A DNA stretch of 48,937 nt. Source: CAYWNA01 sp964459305. GTDB taxonomy: Bacteria; Planctomycetota; Planctomycetia; Pirellulales; Pirellulaceae. The DNA is taken from the NCBI GenBank assembly GCA_964459305.1, contig CAYWNA010000079.1, positions 1-48,937 of the forward strand, written 5' to 3'. Each line of letters opens with the position of its first letter. Position 1 is the stretch's first letter. Below, piece by piece: positions 31,021 through 39,977 of the stretch. The position numbers and the translations under genes were made by a program. Below the pieces are notes generated by a model. That model was not told where the DNA came from and did not search any database. It was given only the letters and a program-made list of their open reading frames with translations.

Positions 31021-32940
31021 ATGACTAACTCCCGCGTCGTCTGTCGTTTTCGTTGCGCCTTGCTGCTTGTCACTGCCTTGACATGCGGCACCACCGTCAA
31101 ACAACCGGCTCTCGGCCAATCGCCTCCGGATGCGGATCGGGTGGAGGCCATTGCCGAGATGCTGCCGGAACAACCGCTAGGCGTGGGGCGCCCTATCGGC
31201 GACCGGCCGGCCTGGGAAGCTGCCGCCAGGCTGCCGGGTCTTAAGGGTATCATCGCCTCGGCCGAACGAGTTGCGGCTCAACCGATTCCTGAATTGACGG
31301 AAGAGCTCTATCTGGATTTCTCGCGAACCGGCAATCGCTCTCGGTGCCAAAGCGTGATATCGAAGCGTCGTGGCCGAATCCCCGTTCTTACGGTTGCTGA
31401 GTGCGTCGAGAACAAAGGGCGTTTTCTGCCGGCCATCGAAGAAGCCGTCCAGGCCGTGTGCTCGGAGAACACTTGGCTCTTGCCGGCTCACGATCGTAAC
31501 CTGCGCAACTGGTACGGAAAGACCATCGAAATCGATCTGAGCTCGGCGGCAACGTCGTGGAATCTGGCCACGATGCACAACTGGCTGGGCGACAAGCTTG
31601 CACGGGAGATTCGGGAACTCATCAACCGCGAACTCGAACGACGCACGTTCGCGCCGTTCGAAAGTTATGCAACGAAAGGCACTCCGCGACTCTGGTGGGC
31701 AACGGGTACCAACAACTGGAACGCCGTGTGCCTGGCCGGCGTCACCGGATCGGCACTTGCCATGATCGAATCGCCGAAGCGGCGAGCGTTCTTCGCGGCG
31801 GCAGCCGAAGAGTATGTACGGAACTTCCTTCGCGGCTTCACATCGGACGGGTACTGCTCCGAGGGAATCGGCTACTACAACTACGGCTTTGGGCACTACG
31901 TTTTGCTGTCCGACACGATCTGCCAAGCAACCGGCGGAAAGGTTGATCTGATGGAAGATCCCAAGGTTCGCCAAATCGCCTTGTTCGGCCCGCGCATGGA
32001 GATTTTGCCGAGCATCTACCCGGCCTTTGCCGACTGCAGTCCCACCGCTCGCCCAGGCACGCAATTGCAGGCCTATTTGAGCCGTCGATACGCACTCGGT
32101 TGGGATGATATCGAGCGGGAAGCGGGGAAGCGAGCTGGTTCGTCGCGCTCGCTATTCGAACTGGGCCTTCACGGCTTTCCGAGTTCCGTCTTGCAGAAAC
32201 CGCAGGCAAGAAAGCCATCGGCCGGCCCCGCCATGCGCGACTGGTTCGCTGATGCGCAGGTTCTCATCTGCCGGCCGCGGACGGGTAGGACCCCCGGGCT
32301 GGGCGTTGCCATCAAGGGCGGCCACAACTCCGAGCACCACAACCATAACGACGTCGGCACGTTCGTTGTCGCGATCGACGGTGAAACGCCGCTGATCGAC
32401 CCCGGCTCGGAAGTCTACACGGCACGCACGTTCAGTTCGAAACGCTACGAAAGCAAGGTACTCAATTCCTACTGCCATCCCGTGCCCCTGGTCGCCGGCC
32501 AGATGCAGAAGAAAGGGCGGCAGGCGGCTGCTCGAATCATCAAGACCGAGTTTACCGACGAGCAAGACACCATCGTATTAGACATAAGCGATGCGTACGC
32601 GGTTAAGTCGTTGAAGCAACTCCAACGCACTTTCGTATTCTCACGTGAAGGCACGGGCAGTCTGACGGTGACCGACGAGGTTGAATTCGACACCCCGCAG
32701 ACGTTCGGCACAGCTTTGGTCACCTTCTCTCCTCAGCGCCGAATCAAAGGTCGAGAGATTTGGGTTGGCAAGGGTAAGAATCAAGTCCGAGTGGAGGTGG
32801 ACGGAGTCGAATGCAGGATCGAACAAGAAGAAATCCACGAAGACGTGCACAGCCGCCATCTGCCTGTCCGTTTGGGAATCGATCTGACCGAGCCGGTCGC
32901 GCGTGCAAGAATTGTTGTCACAATTCGGCCAGCGGAGTGA
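31021..32940 (+). CDS. Heparinase II/III-like polysaccharide lyase
   Basis: A 639-aa secreted lyase. It has an N-terminal signal region (residues about 10-33). An alpha/alpha-toroid follows, with NWYGKTIEIDLSSAATSWNL, TNNWNAVCLAGVTGSALAMI and DGYCSEGIGYYNYGFGHYV carrying the Asn/Tyr/His active-site candidates. The C-terminal beta-sandwich has the Heparinase II/III signature GGHNSEHHNHNDVGTFVVA (about residues 433-451). Such enzymes cleave uronic-acid glycans such as heparan, alginate or ulvan by beta-elimination. GGAG lies 6-9 nt before the ATG. Together with the upstream GH43-like gene and the window's sulfatase it points to a sulfated uronic-acid polymer as substrate. Confidence 0.88.
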   Translation: MTNSRVVCRFRCALLLVTALTCGTTVKQPALGQSPPDADRVEAIAEMLPEQPLGVGRPIGDRPAWEAAARLPGLKGIIASAERVAAQPIPELTEELYLDFSRTGNRSRCQSVISKRRGRIPVLTVAECVENKGRFLPAIEEAVQAVCSENTWLLPAHDRNLRNWYGKTIEIDLSSAATSWNLATMHNWLGDKLAREIRELINRELERRTFAPFESYATKGTPRLWWATGTNNWNAVCLAGVTGSALAMIESPKRRAFFAAAAEEYVRNFLRGFTSDGYCSEGIGYYNYGFGHYVLLSDTICQATGGKVDLMEDPKVRQIALFGPRMEILPSIYPAFADCSPTARPGTQLQAYLSRRYALGWDDIEREAGKRAGSSRSLFELGLHGFPSSVLQKPQARKPSAGPAMRDWFADAQVLICRPRTGRTPGLGVAIKGGHNSEHHNHNDVGTFVVAIDGETPLIDPGSEVYTARTFSSKRYESKVLNSYCHPVPLVAGQMQKKGRQAAARIIKTEFTDEQDTIVLDISDAYAVKSLKQLQRTFVFSREGTGSLTVTDEVEFDTPQTFGTALVTFSPQRRIKGREIWVGKGKNQVRVEVDGVECRIEQEEIHEDVHSRHLPVRLGIDLTEPVARARIVVTIRPAE

Positions 32941-32991
32941 ATTCGCAAGGATTTTCCAGGCTGCCGCTTGGAACAACGAAATGGAGCAAGA

Positions 32992-33021
32992 GGGGGCAAG
33001 AATATGTTTGGCAAGAAAATG
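32992..33021. repeat. Family 1 repeat, copy b (single arm)
   Basis: GGGGGCAAGAATATG followed by TTTGGCAAGAAAATG matches the right arm of the palindrome at 9831-9858 at about 25 of 28 positions. No opposite arm is found just upstream, so this is a half copy. It shows the element is dispersed rather than a local structure. Confidence 0.7.
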
Positions 33022-33044
33022 AACGCCATCATGTTCGCGTGAGA

Positions 33045-33081
33045 GCTTCCAGCCTGTCGGCAGAAGAGACAGGCTGGAAGC
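33045..33081. repeat. Perfect 14-bp hairpin
   Basis: GCTTCCAGCCTGTC (33045-33058) and GACAGGCTGGAAGC (33068-33081) are exact reverse complements with a 9-nt loop. It is located 105 bp past the heparinase stop and could act as a transcript 3' stabiliser. The arms do not match the other palindrome families in the window. Confidence 0.8.
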
Positions 33082-33398
33082 CTATCCCACGTTCACGCTG
33101 CAGTAGTTCATTGTCGTGCGCGCTCTTAGCGAGGCGTATTCTGGTCGTTGACGCTGGCGAGAACTTGCGGCAACGGCTTGCTTGGCGATAATGACAAACG
33201 GGATAGTGGCTTATGCCGCCTGCGACCAGGATCGTCGCTTCTTCGTCTGTAGCTGAAGCCGCCGGACTTTGGCCCGCGTTGGCATAAGACAAACTCTGGC
33301 GAGTTTGGCCACAGGACAGACTTGCCCACGGGCGGCATATCTTGCAGATCCCCCTGACATTCCAACCAACCACGCTACCAACACGAAAGCAGCAACTC

Positions 33399-36300
33399 AT
33401 GAGTAGGCCACAGCGATTCGTTTACTTGAGAATTCCAGCGACGTTGATCGCCCTGTTCGTATGTGTCGGGACGATCGCACTGCCGGGCGCCGAGGACCAG
33501 GCTGCATCGGACCCTGCGGCTTTGGCCACCAAGATTCTTGATGCGTCGGGCGTTCAGGGCGGCTTGGTCGTCCATCTTGGTTGTGGCGATGGTGAATTGA
33601 CGGCCGCGTTGAGGGCCAACAACCGCTATTTGGTACATGGCTTGGATGTCGACGAGAAGAACGTCGAAAGCGCACGTCAGCATGTCGGAGCACAGGGCTT
33701 GTACGGCGACGTATCGATCGACCGATTGTCAAGCAGGAGTTTGCCGTACGCAGACGACTTGGTGAATTTGTTGGTCGTCGGTGGCGGGTTTCAGGTGCAA
33801 AGTTGGGAACTAGCCAGAGTGCTCGCACCAAATGGCATGGCCGTTTCTTCGCGACATGAGTCGCTGTCGTCTGACGCCCGCCCCTTGCCCGGCCTTCCTG
33901 GATGGTACGCGTTCGTGAAACCTTGGCCTAACGATATCGACCAGTGGTCCCACTATCTGCACGATGCAACGGGGAATGCCGTGGCGAACGATTCGCGGGT
34001 CGCTCCGCCAAAAAGGCTGCGGTGGGTCGCAGCGCCGTTGTACTGCCGAAGCCACGAAATCGATTCCAGCGTCTCTTCCGTGGTGTCGGCCGATGGCCGG
34101 ATTTTCTATATCTTGGACGAGGGTCCCACAGGGATTACGGACCCAAGATTGCCGGCCAAATGGTCGCTGATTGCTCGCGACGCGTTTAGCGGTGTGCTCT
34201 TGTGGAAACGGCCCGTTCCGGAGTGGAGTTGGCGCGAGTGGAAACCGGAATGGGGCGAACAGGACTGGACCGGCACACGAGGACATCGCACGCGACTACC
34301 GGTCACCCTCACGCGGCGACTGGTCGCTGATGGTGATCGCGTCTACGTCACGCTCGGGTATGACGCGCCGCTCACGGTTCTGAACGCCGCCACGGGTGAC
34401 GTCATCCGCACGCATGGCGACACTGAGGGCACAGACGAGATCGTCAGCAGCCAGGGGACAATCGTCATTCGCGTGCGCAAGACCCTCGACGACGTATCCA
34501 AACGGCGAACCGGCGAGACTCCACGCGAATCGATCATGGCCATCAAGGCCGATACGGGCGCACTGCAATGGAATGTGGATACGGAGCGACTCGTTCCATT
34601 GTCCTTGGCCGCGGCGTCGCAACAAGTGTTCTTCCATACCGGCAAGGCGGTGGTTTCGTTAGACTTGACAACTGGGGATCAAGTTTGGCGCACCTCTGCC
34701 GATGGCGGATCCAGTGGGACGCTCGTGGTCCACGATGGAGTGGTACTGACGCTGGGCTCGAAGAAGCTGCTGGCCCTGTCGACGGAAACCGGTGAGATGT
34801 TGTGGACTTCTTCCGGCGGCAAAGGACCGGGCGTTTCGAACCCGGCGGATCTATTCGTCGCGGGTGGACTGGTTTGGGCCGGCGCACGTCGGGCTGGCAT
34901 GGATCTGCGGACCGGAAAAGTCAAGAAGACCATCGAGGTGGACAACCTGATCAGTCCGGGGCACCACTACCGTTGCTACCGGAGCAAGGCCACGGAGCGT
35001 TTTCTACTTTGGCCCAAACGCGGCGTCGAGTTCATTAGCCTCGAATCCGAAAACCACATGCGCCACGATTGGCTCCGGGCGGCGTGCAAATACGGATTCA
35101 TGCCCGCCAACGGCCTGCTCTACATTCCACCGCACCAGTGCTTTTGCTACGCCGGGGTGCGACTGGACGGATTTAATGCATTGGCGGGGGAAGCGAAATT
35201 GAAAAGGCGAAGAGGCGGAATTTCGCCAAGAGGCCGCGACAAACGGTTCGAGACAGGCCCGGCGCTAAACCACATCGAGCAGCATCCCGTATCCGGCATC
35301 CAGCACCCAGACGCTTGGCCCATGCACCGCCACGACGCCATGCGCACGGGATCCATCGCTTTACCGGTCCCATCCAAGGTCGAGTCGCTGTGGGCAAGGG
35401 ACATAGGCGGGCGGCTGACGCAACCTGTGGTCGTCGGCGATCGGCTCTTCGTCGCTTCGGTAGATGCGCACACGGTCTGGTGCTTGAGTGCTGCGACTGG
35501 CAGGCCGTTTTGGACCTACAACGCCGGTGGGCGCGTCGATTCACCACCGACTGTGTATCAGGGCATGGTGTTGTTTGGCTCGGCCGATGGTTGGGTCTAC
35601 TGCCTGCGAGCCACGGACGGGGAACTGGCCTGGAGGTTCCGCGCTGCCCCGGAGGAAACCCGTATCATCGCCTTCGACCAACTCGAATCGCCCTGGCCCG
35701 TGCATGGCAGTGTGCTGGTCAAAGATGGCGTCGGCTACTTTGCCGCAGGGCGTTCGTCCTACCTGGACGGCGGAATTCGTGTCTATGGTTTGGATCCGGC
35801 CAGTGGCAAGGTCCTCCATCAAGCCTGCTTGGACGGCCCGCATCCCAATCCCGTGACCGATGTCGGCAGACCGTTCGACATGGAGGGAACCAAGACGGAC
35901 ATCCTGACAACCGACGGCACCTATTTGTACATGAAGCAGGCAGTGTTCGACAGTAAACTCGTCAAGCAGGAAGCGCCGCGGATTACCAAGATGGGCGATC
36001 GCAAGATGGGACGGCATTTGTTCTCCACCGCCGGACTCTTGGACGGCACGTGGTGGAATCGCACGTTCTGGATGTACACCGAGCGATGGCCGGGATTCTA
36101 CATCGCCAACCAAGCTCCTAAGACCGGGCAGTTGCTCGTCTTCGACGACACCACGACGTACGGCATCAAATGCTTCACCAGAAGAAACCGTCATAGTCCG
36201 ATGTTTTTCCCCGACACGGACGGCTATTTGCTGTTTGCCGACGACAACGATAACGAACCGGCCCTGGTCGACGCGACGGGCAATCCCAAGCCGGTCAAAT

Positions 36301-36677
36301 GGCTACCGGATGTCAACCCGGCCACGGGCTGGGCCCTGGACACGCCGGCAGTGGATCGCGATAAAGGACCTGGTTTTACGCGAACCAAGCCTCCCAAATG
36401 GGCCGCCTGGGTGCCGATTCGCGTCCGCGCGATGGTACTGGCGGAGCAAACGTTGTTCATTGCAGGCCCGCCGGACGAACTCGATTCCAAAGACCCGCTG
36501 GCCGCGTTCGAGGGCCGCAAAGGCGGAGTTCTGTGGGCCGTCTCATCGGCGGACGGAAAGAAAGTGGCCGAGCACAAACTCGACAGCCCACCGGTGTTCG
36601 ACGGTATGATTGCGGCGGGCGGAAAACTGTATCTGTCCACCCGTGACGGTCACTTGCATTGTATGGGCGGGAGTTGA
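33399..36677 (+). CDS. Secreted methyltransferase-like domain plus two PQQ propellers (first copy)
   Basis: A 1092-aa exported protein. It has a signal peptide (residues about 1-31, ending LPGAE). A class I methyltransferase-like Rossmann domain follows, with motif I GGLVVHLGCGDGELTAAL (about 52-69), LVHGLDVDEKNVESARQHV, and LLVVGGGF for motif IV. Then come two PQQ-type propellers, about 185-590 and 640-1090, with blades such as LNAATGDVIRT, IKADTGALQWN, LDLTTGDQVWRT and LSAATGRPFWTYNAGG. A conserved cysteine-rich junction reads RAACKYGFMPANGLLYIPPH, then QCFCY. The first ATG with a plausible signal peptide is at 33399. Paralogous to the next gene. Export would place the methyltransferase fold where SAM is absent, so it may bind another ligand. 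Confidence 0.8.
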   Translation: MSRPQRFVYLRIPATLIALFVCVGTIALPGAEDQAASDPAALATKILDASGVQGGLVVHLGCGDGELTAALRANNRYLVHGLDVDEKNVESARQHVGAQGLYGDVSIDRLSSRSLPYADDLVNLLVVGGGFQVQSWELARVLAPNGMAVSSRHESLSSDARPLPGLPGWYAFVKPWPNDIDQWSHYLHDATGNAVANDSRVAPPKRLRWVAAPLYCRSHEIDSSVSSVVSADGRIFYILDEGPTGITDPRLPAKWSLIARDAFSGVLLWKRPVPEWSWREWKPEWGEQDWTGTRGHRTRLPVTLTRRLVADGDRVYVTLGYDAPLTVLNAATGDVIRTHGDTEGTDEIVSSQGTIVIRVRKTLDDVSKRRTGETPRESIMAIKADTGALQWNVDTERLVPLSLAAASQQVFFHTGKAVVSLDLTTGDQVWRTSADGGSSGTLVVHDGVVLTLGSKKLLALSTETGEMLWTSSGGKGPGVSNPADLFVAGGLVWAGARRAGMDLRTGKVKKTIEVDNLISPGHHYRCYRSKATERFLLWPKRGVEFISLESENHMRHDWLRAACKYGFMPANGLLYIPPHQCFCYAGVRLDGFNALAGEAKLKRRRGGISPRGRDKRFETGPALNHIEQHPVSGIQHPDAWPMHRHDAMRTGSIALPVPSKVESLWARDIGGRLTQPVVVGDRLFVASVDAHTVWCLSAATGRPFWTYNAGGRVDSPPTVYQGMVLFGSADGWVYCLRATDGELAWRFRAAPEETRIIAFDQLESPWPVHGSVLVKDGVGYFAAGRSSYLDGGIRVYGLDPASGKVLHQACLDGPHPNPVTDVGRPFDMEGTKTDILTTDGTYLYMKQAVFDSKLVKQEAPRITKMGDRKMGRHLFSTAGLLDGTWWNRTFWMYTERWPGFYIANQAPKTGQLLVFDDTTTYGIKCFTRRNRHSPMFFPDTDGYLLFADDNDNEPALVDATGNPKPVKWLPDVNPATGWALDTPAVDRDKGPGFTRTKPPKWAAWVPIRVRAMVLAEQTLFIAGPPDELDSKDPLAAFEGRKGGVLWAVSSADGKKVAEHKLDSPPVFDGMIAAGGKLYLSTRDGHLHCMGGS

Positions 36678-36782
36678 GAAACAGCGTCGAAACGGAACCT
36701 TGAATCGGTCGTGATCGCGAATGCAAGTTTCATTTTGGAGCCGTGGTGCTCATCACACAGCGGCCACAGCAGGAGAAAACGA

Positions 36783-39700
36783 ATGATGAAATCCGCCTTA
36801 ACCTTGGTCGTAGTCGTTTGCGCTGCCCTGGCAGCTAACCCCTCTCACGCCGCCGAAAGCGGCAAATCCACTCTGTCGGCAACCGGCGTCGACGGTGGGT
36901 TGGTGGTCCATCTTGGCTGTGCGGACGGGAAACTCACCGCGGAGTTGTGTGGTGGTGAGAGTTTCCTGGTCTGCGGATTGGATACGGATCCAAAGAACGT
37001 CGACAAGGCCCGGCGACACATCCAGTCGCAGAATCTCTACGGGAGGGTTTCCATCGATCAGTTCGACGGCAAGACATTGCCGTTTATCGACAATTTGGTG
37101 ACCCTGGTCGTCGCTGACGAAACGTCGGTCCCGATGAGCGAGATCATGCGGGTGCTCCATCCGTTTGGAGTGGCCTTCGTCGGTGGTGAAAGGACCGTTA
37201 AATCCAAGCCGGATACCATCGACGAGTGGACCCATTATCTCCACGGTGCAGACAACAACGCAGTCGCCCACGACAGTTTGATCGGACCGCCGCGGCACAT
37301 GCAGTTTTTGGCGGCCCCGTTGTGGGCTCGACACCATGACCGGCTGGCCAGTGTCAGCACGGTCGTGACGGCCAAAGGGCGTCTGTTCTACATCAACGAT
37401 AACGGTCCGGTGTTTGATCCGAACGAGGCGGCCCAATGGACGATCACGGCCAGGAACGCATTCAACGGCGTCTTCCTTTGGAGAAGACCGATCTCGTCGT
37501 GGACCAATATCATGAAGAGGTTCCGCAGCGGACCGGTCCAGTTGCAGCGTTTGCTAGTGACCGACGGTGACCGACTCTTCGTGACGATGGGCCTGGACGA
37601 ACCGGTCTCTGTCCTGGACGCAGCAACCGGCGAGGAAATCACTGTCTTGAAGGGAACCGAAAAAGCCGAGGAGTTTGTGCTGGACGATGGCGTGCTGTAT
37701 GTCCAGATTGGACAACAAGGCGCCGAGCACGCTCTGATCGAGCGCGGGGAAACACGGGGAATTGACTACAAAACGACGAAACTGATCAAGGCGGTCGATA
37801 TCGGTTCCGGCAAGACGCCTTGGCAGTGGCCAGCAGACAAGACGGCGGAAATCATGCCTCGGACGCTGGCAGTATCCGGTGGCAGCGTCTTTTTCCAAGA
37901 AAGCGGCGAAACCGTATGCCTGGATGCAAGTAACGGGGATCAACTCTGGCGGACAAATCTGATCGTCAAGAAGGATCCCGCCCCGAAACCGGCGACACCA
38001 AAGGAAGTCAGGCGTGGCAAGGGCAAGGCGAAGAAGAAGAAGGCCAAGAACCAGGGGCGTTCCATGGGCTGGACCTTTGCTACATTGGTGGTTCAGGACG
38101 GAGTCGTCCTGTCCTGCGATGGGAACACGCTACTGGCTCTGCATGCCAAATCGGGAGAGTTGCTGTGGCAGTGTCCGGCGAAAACACCGTTCGGCAAAAC
38201 CCCGTCCGTCGACATTCTGGTTGTGAATGGTGTTGTCTGGACCAGCCCTGGTCTGAATGAAGGTCGCGATCTGAAGACCGGGGAGATTGTGAGCGCAAAC
38301 GTTCTGCGTGAAGAACTGGTTACCGCCGGTCATCATCATCGGTGTTACCGCAACAAAGCCACGGACCGCTATGTGATCGAAGGGTATCGCGGTTTGGAAT
38401 TCCGGGATACGCAAGGCGATAACCACTGCCGCCACAACTGGATACGGGGAATCTGTCAATACGGAATCATGCCGGCCAATGGCATGGTCTACATTCCTCC
38501 CCACAACTGCAGTTGTTATCCGGAAGCCAAGCTGTTCGGCCTCTGGACCCTGAAAGCATCCGAATCCACCTTCGACATCGACACGCTGACCTACAGCACA
38601 ACATTGGAGAAAGGCCCAGCATACGCATCTTCCGGCTCCCCGCCCTCAGCTCTCGGCTCTCCGCTCTCTTTCGATTGGCCGATGCACCGACATGATCCAA
38701 AGCGAAGCGGTGTCCTGCCCTCTCCGATTTCCGCCGAGAACGTCGCATGGAAGGTCGAACTGTCCGGGCGTCTTTCCGCTCCGGTCATCGCGAAGGATAC
38801 GTTGCTGGTTTCCGTCGTCGGCAGTCATCAGGTTTTGGCTCTTGACGCGAGCACCGGCGATCAGAAATGGACCTATACCACCGGCGGTCCAGTTGACTCG
38901 GCCCCGACCATCTACGGCGACGTCGCCCTGTTCGGCTCGGCCGACGGACATGTTTATTGCCTGCGGTTGTCGAACGGCGACTTGGTTTGGCGATTCCAGG
39001 CTGCGCCGGCGAATCGGAAGACCGTGGCTCTGCAGCAAGTCGAATCGTTATGGCCGGTCCATGGCAGTATCCTGATCGCGGATGGCACGGCCTACTTCAC
39101 CGCCGGTCGATCGTCCTATATCGACGGCGGGCTTTTCCTCTACGGTCTGGATCCCATCAGCGGTGCGGTCAAGCACAAGCAACGTTTGAACTCACCGCCC
39201 GCCATGGCGATCGAAAACACCGACAACATCGCCAGAGAGGGCATCTCGCAGAACGCAGTCGATTTCAAGACTAAACAAGGTCTGGACCGCAGCGATGCGT
39301 TTTCCATGGCCGGCAATCTCTCGGACATCCTGGTGGCCGACGAAGACGCCGTCTATCTCCGCCACATGAAGTTCGACAAGCAGTTGAAACCGCTCAGCGA
39401 ATGGACGCATCACCTATTCTCGACTTCCAGGCTGCTGGACGATACCGAATCCTACCGTGCCCACTGGTTCTACGGGAACGGCGATTTCAGCCGCCTGCCG
39501 GTTGCCTATGAATGGCTGACTCGCGGAAGCTACGGCGGGTTCTCCAGCCCTCTCGGCAAGTTCATGGTTTTCGATGAAAAAACCCTCTGGGGCGCCGGAT
39601 GGAAAAGCCTTGCCTTGTATACGACCAATATCACCGATATCGGCCAACGGCTCACCAAAGACTTTCCGAAAGGCCAAGGGGACATCATCCACCGTTCGCT

Positions 39701-39968
39701 CGCGGAAACCTTGCCGATTCATCCCCGAGCGATGCTCAAGGCGGCAGACGTGCTGTATCTGGCCGGCTACCCGGCCGAAAGCACGCTACCGCATTTCTAC
39801 GGCGAGCCCATCAAGGACAAAGGGATCCTGCTGCAGATCGACGCGTCTTCCGGCGACGTATTGTCTCAGACAGAGCTTCCCGCCTCGCCCATGTTCGACG
39901 GCATGTCCGCAGCCAGCGGCCGGTTGTACATGTCCCTGGAAAACGGCAGCGTGATGTGCCTGAAGTAG
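36783..39968 (+). CDS. Secreted methyltransferase-like domain plus two PQQ propellers (second copy)
   Basis: A 1061-aa paralogue of the preceding protein with the same domain order. It has a signal peptide (residues 1-22, ending PSHAAE). Motif I reads GGLVVHLGCADGKLTAEL, with Ala in place of the third glycine of the usual G-x-G-x-G, which weakens SAM binding. Propeller blades include LDAATGEEITVLKG, LDASNGDQLWRT and LDASTGDQKWTYTTGG. GHHHRCYRNKATDRYVIEGY and CQYGIMPANGMVYIPPHNCS match the other copy. A lysine-rich insert (about 408-423) is unique to this copy. AGGAG lies 7 nt before the ATG. The 105-bp gap to the first copy suggests co-transcription. Its stop is only 9 bp from the stop of the opposing ceramidase-like gene. 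Confidence 0.8.
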   Translation: MMKSALTLVVVVCAALAANPSHAAESGKSTLSATGVDGGLVVHLGCADGKLTAELCGGESFLVCGLDTDPKNVDKARRHIQSQNLYGRVSIDQFDGKTLPFIDNLVTLVVADETSVPMSEIMRVLHPFGVAFVGGERTVKSKPDTIDEWTHYLHGADNNAVAHDSLIGPPRHMQFLAAPLWARHHDRLASVSTVVTAKGRLFYINDNGPVFDPNEAAQWTITARNAFNGVFLWRRPISSWTNIMKRFRSGPVQLQRLLVTDGDRLFVTMGLDEPVSVLDAATGEEITVLKGTEKAEEFVLDDGVLYVQIGQQGAEHALIERGETRGIDYKTTKLIKAVDIGSGKTPWQWPADKTAEIMPRTLAVSGGSVFFQESGETVCLDASNGDQLWRTNLIVKKDPAPKPATPKEVRRGKGKAKKKKAKNQGRSMGWTFATLVVQDGVVLSCDGNTLLALHAKSGELLWQCPAKTPFGKTPSVDILVVNGVVWTSPGLNEGRDLKTGEIVSANVLREELVTAGHHHRCYRNKATDRYVIEGYRGLEFRDTQGDNHCRHNWIRGICQYGIMPANGMVYIPPHNCSCYPEAKLFGLWTLKASESTFDIDTLTYSTTLEKGPAYASSGSPPSALGSPLSFDWPMHRHDPKRSGVLPSPISAENVAWKVELSGRLSAPVIAKDTLLVSVVGSHQVLALDASTGDQKWTYTTGGPVDSAPTIYGDVALFGSADGHVYCLRLSNGDLVWRFQAAPANRKTVALQQVESLWPVHGSILIADGTAYFTAGRSSYIDGGLFLYGLDPISGAVKHKQRLNSPPAMAIENTDNIAREGISQNAVDFKTKQGLDRSDAFSMAGNLSDILVADEDAVYLRHMKFDKQLKPLSEWTHHLFSTSRLLDDTESYRAHWFYGNGDFSRLPVAYEWLTRGSYGGFSSPLGKFMVFDEKTLWGAGWKSLALYTTNITDIGQRLTKDFPKGQGDIIHRSLAETLPIHPRAMLKAADVLYLAGYPAESTLPHFYGEPIKDKGILLQIDASSGDVLSQTELPASPMFDGMSAASGRLYMSLENGSVMCLK

Positions 39969-39977
39969 GTTTGCACG

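Larger units (their letters stand above)
32941..33398. other. Intergenic stretch of stacked repeats
   Basis: No gene is supported. The stretch contains a family 1 repeat arm (32992-33021), a perfect 14-bp hairpin (33045-33081), and a third small perfect hairpin AAACTC-TGGC-GAGTTT (33291-33306). TATGCCGCC near 33211 and GGCGGCATA near 33332 are also perfect 9-nt reverse complements flanking most of the second half. The stretch separates the heparinase gene from the first giant propeller gene. Confidence 0.55.
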
